The notes under the pieces: generated by a model
Told to the model about the DNA's origin: nothing
What the model saw: only the letters and a program-made list of their open reading frames with translations
Database searches by the model: none
Assembly: GCF_001314995.1 (NCBI RefSeq)
Contig: NZ_CP012938.1
Span: 1,054,001 to 1,118,000, forward strand
DNA from: Bacteroides ovatus
Lineage (GTDB): Bacteria > Bacteroidota > Bacteroidia > Bacteroidales > Bacteroidaceae
DNA length: 64,000 nucleotides
Direction of reading: 5' to 3'
Program-made: the position numbers and the translations under genes
In this document: in pieces, positions 63,825-64,000 of the stretch
Position numbering within the stretch: the first letter of the stretch is position 1
How the letters are laid out: the number at the start of each line of letters is the position of its first letter

Positions 63825-64000
63825 GCGAAAATAAACAAGCATTGCAAGTAGCTGCCCTGAAAAACGGGACAGTGATTGACCATATCCCATCCGAAAAGCT
63901 CTTTACCGTAGTGCAACTGCTCGGTGTGGAACAGATGACTAGCAATATCACTATCGGATTCAACCTCGACAGCAAGAAGCTGGGTAAAAAAGGGATCATC
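63821..64000 (+). CDS. pyrI: Aspartate carbamoyltransferase, regulatory subunit (partial)
   Basis: The first 60 residues of PyrI, cut by the window end. [20 protein letters not shown] and [19 protein letters not shown] are the allosteric nucleotide-binding N-terminal domain, with the conserved GTVIDHI. The zinc-binding C-terminal domain lies outside the window. The ATG overlaps the pyrB stop. Confidence 0.96.
   Translation, partial: MSENKQALQVAALKNGTVIDHIPSEKLFTVVQLLGVEQMTSNITIGFNLDSKKLGKKGII

Overview
This window is chromosomal DNA from a gut Bacteroides, close to B. thetaiotaomicron or a sister species. The evidence is a SusC/SusD pair with an ECF sigma/FecR system, a serine-type sulfatase, an UpxY-controlled capsule operon, an HU-like protein paired with a 30-residue smalltalk peptide, and repeated promoter elements of the form TAnnTTTG, the -7 box of the Bacteroidetes primary sigma factor. 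The species guess is inference; the genus-level call is strong.

Layout. 0-8.4 kb: cytoplasmic alpha-glucan metabolism (GH13 amylase-like enzyme, glgB) with small conserved proteins, pabB/pabC for p-aminobenzoate, and a secreted TPR protein. 8.7-9.8 kb: tRNA-Arg(TCT) followed by a decayed integrase whose N-terminal domain is fused in frame to a lipoprotein lacking its own start. 10-11.5 kb: an OmpA-like lipoprotein and a DUF2809 membrane protein. 11.6-22.2 kb: a polysaccharide utilisation locus on the minus strand (ECF sigma, FecR, SusC with STN domain, SusD, sulfatase, GH2). 22.3-28.9 kb: a 1439-residue double sensor kinase, its response regulator and an AbgT transporter. 29-36.2 kb: prs, a MORN-repeat protein, and a tight operon PBP1A-folK-kdsB-M16-like. 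36.4-38.9 kb: smalltalk peptide, HU-like protein and an AAA/nuclease protein.

39.1-59.5 kb is a capsule (CPS) operon of 18 genes read leftwards: upxY, wzx, acyltransferase, FrhB-like protein, pyruvyltransferase, wzy, two GT4s, hexapeptide acyltransferase, GT4, nitroreductase-like, second pyruvyltransferase, GT4, epimerase, GT2, initiating sugar-phosphate transferase, wza-like, wzc-like. Upstream of upxY lies a segment of about 245 bp bounded by perfect 23-bp inverted repeats and followed by a tyrosine recombinase gene. Its only good promoter points rightwards, away from the operon, so the sequence as given shows a phase-variable capsule switch in the OFF orientation. 

60.9-62.8 kb holds three small plus-strand genes (an unknown, a DUF2693-like, a DUF4373-like) with an unusual four-copy inverted-repeat array. 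The window ends in pyrB and the start of pyrI.

The most interesting items are the OFF invertible promoter, which faces the recombinase as antisense; the fused sensor kinase, in which one half has lost the phospho-accepting His and the other has lost the ATP-binding boxes; a structured RNA at the end of the capsule operon; the nested repeat array at 61.5 kb; and the integrase-lipoprotein chimera beside the tRNA.
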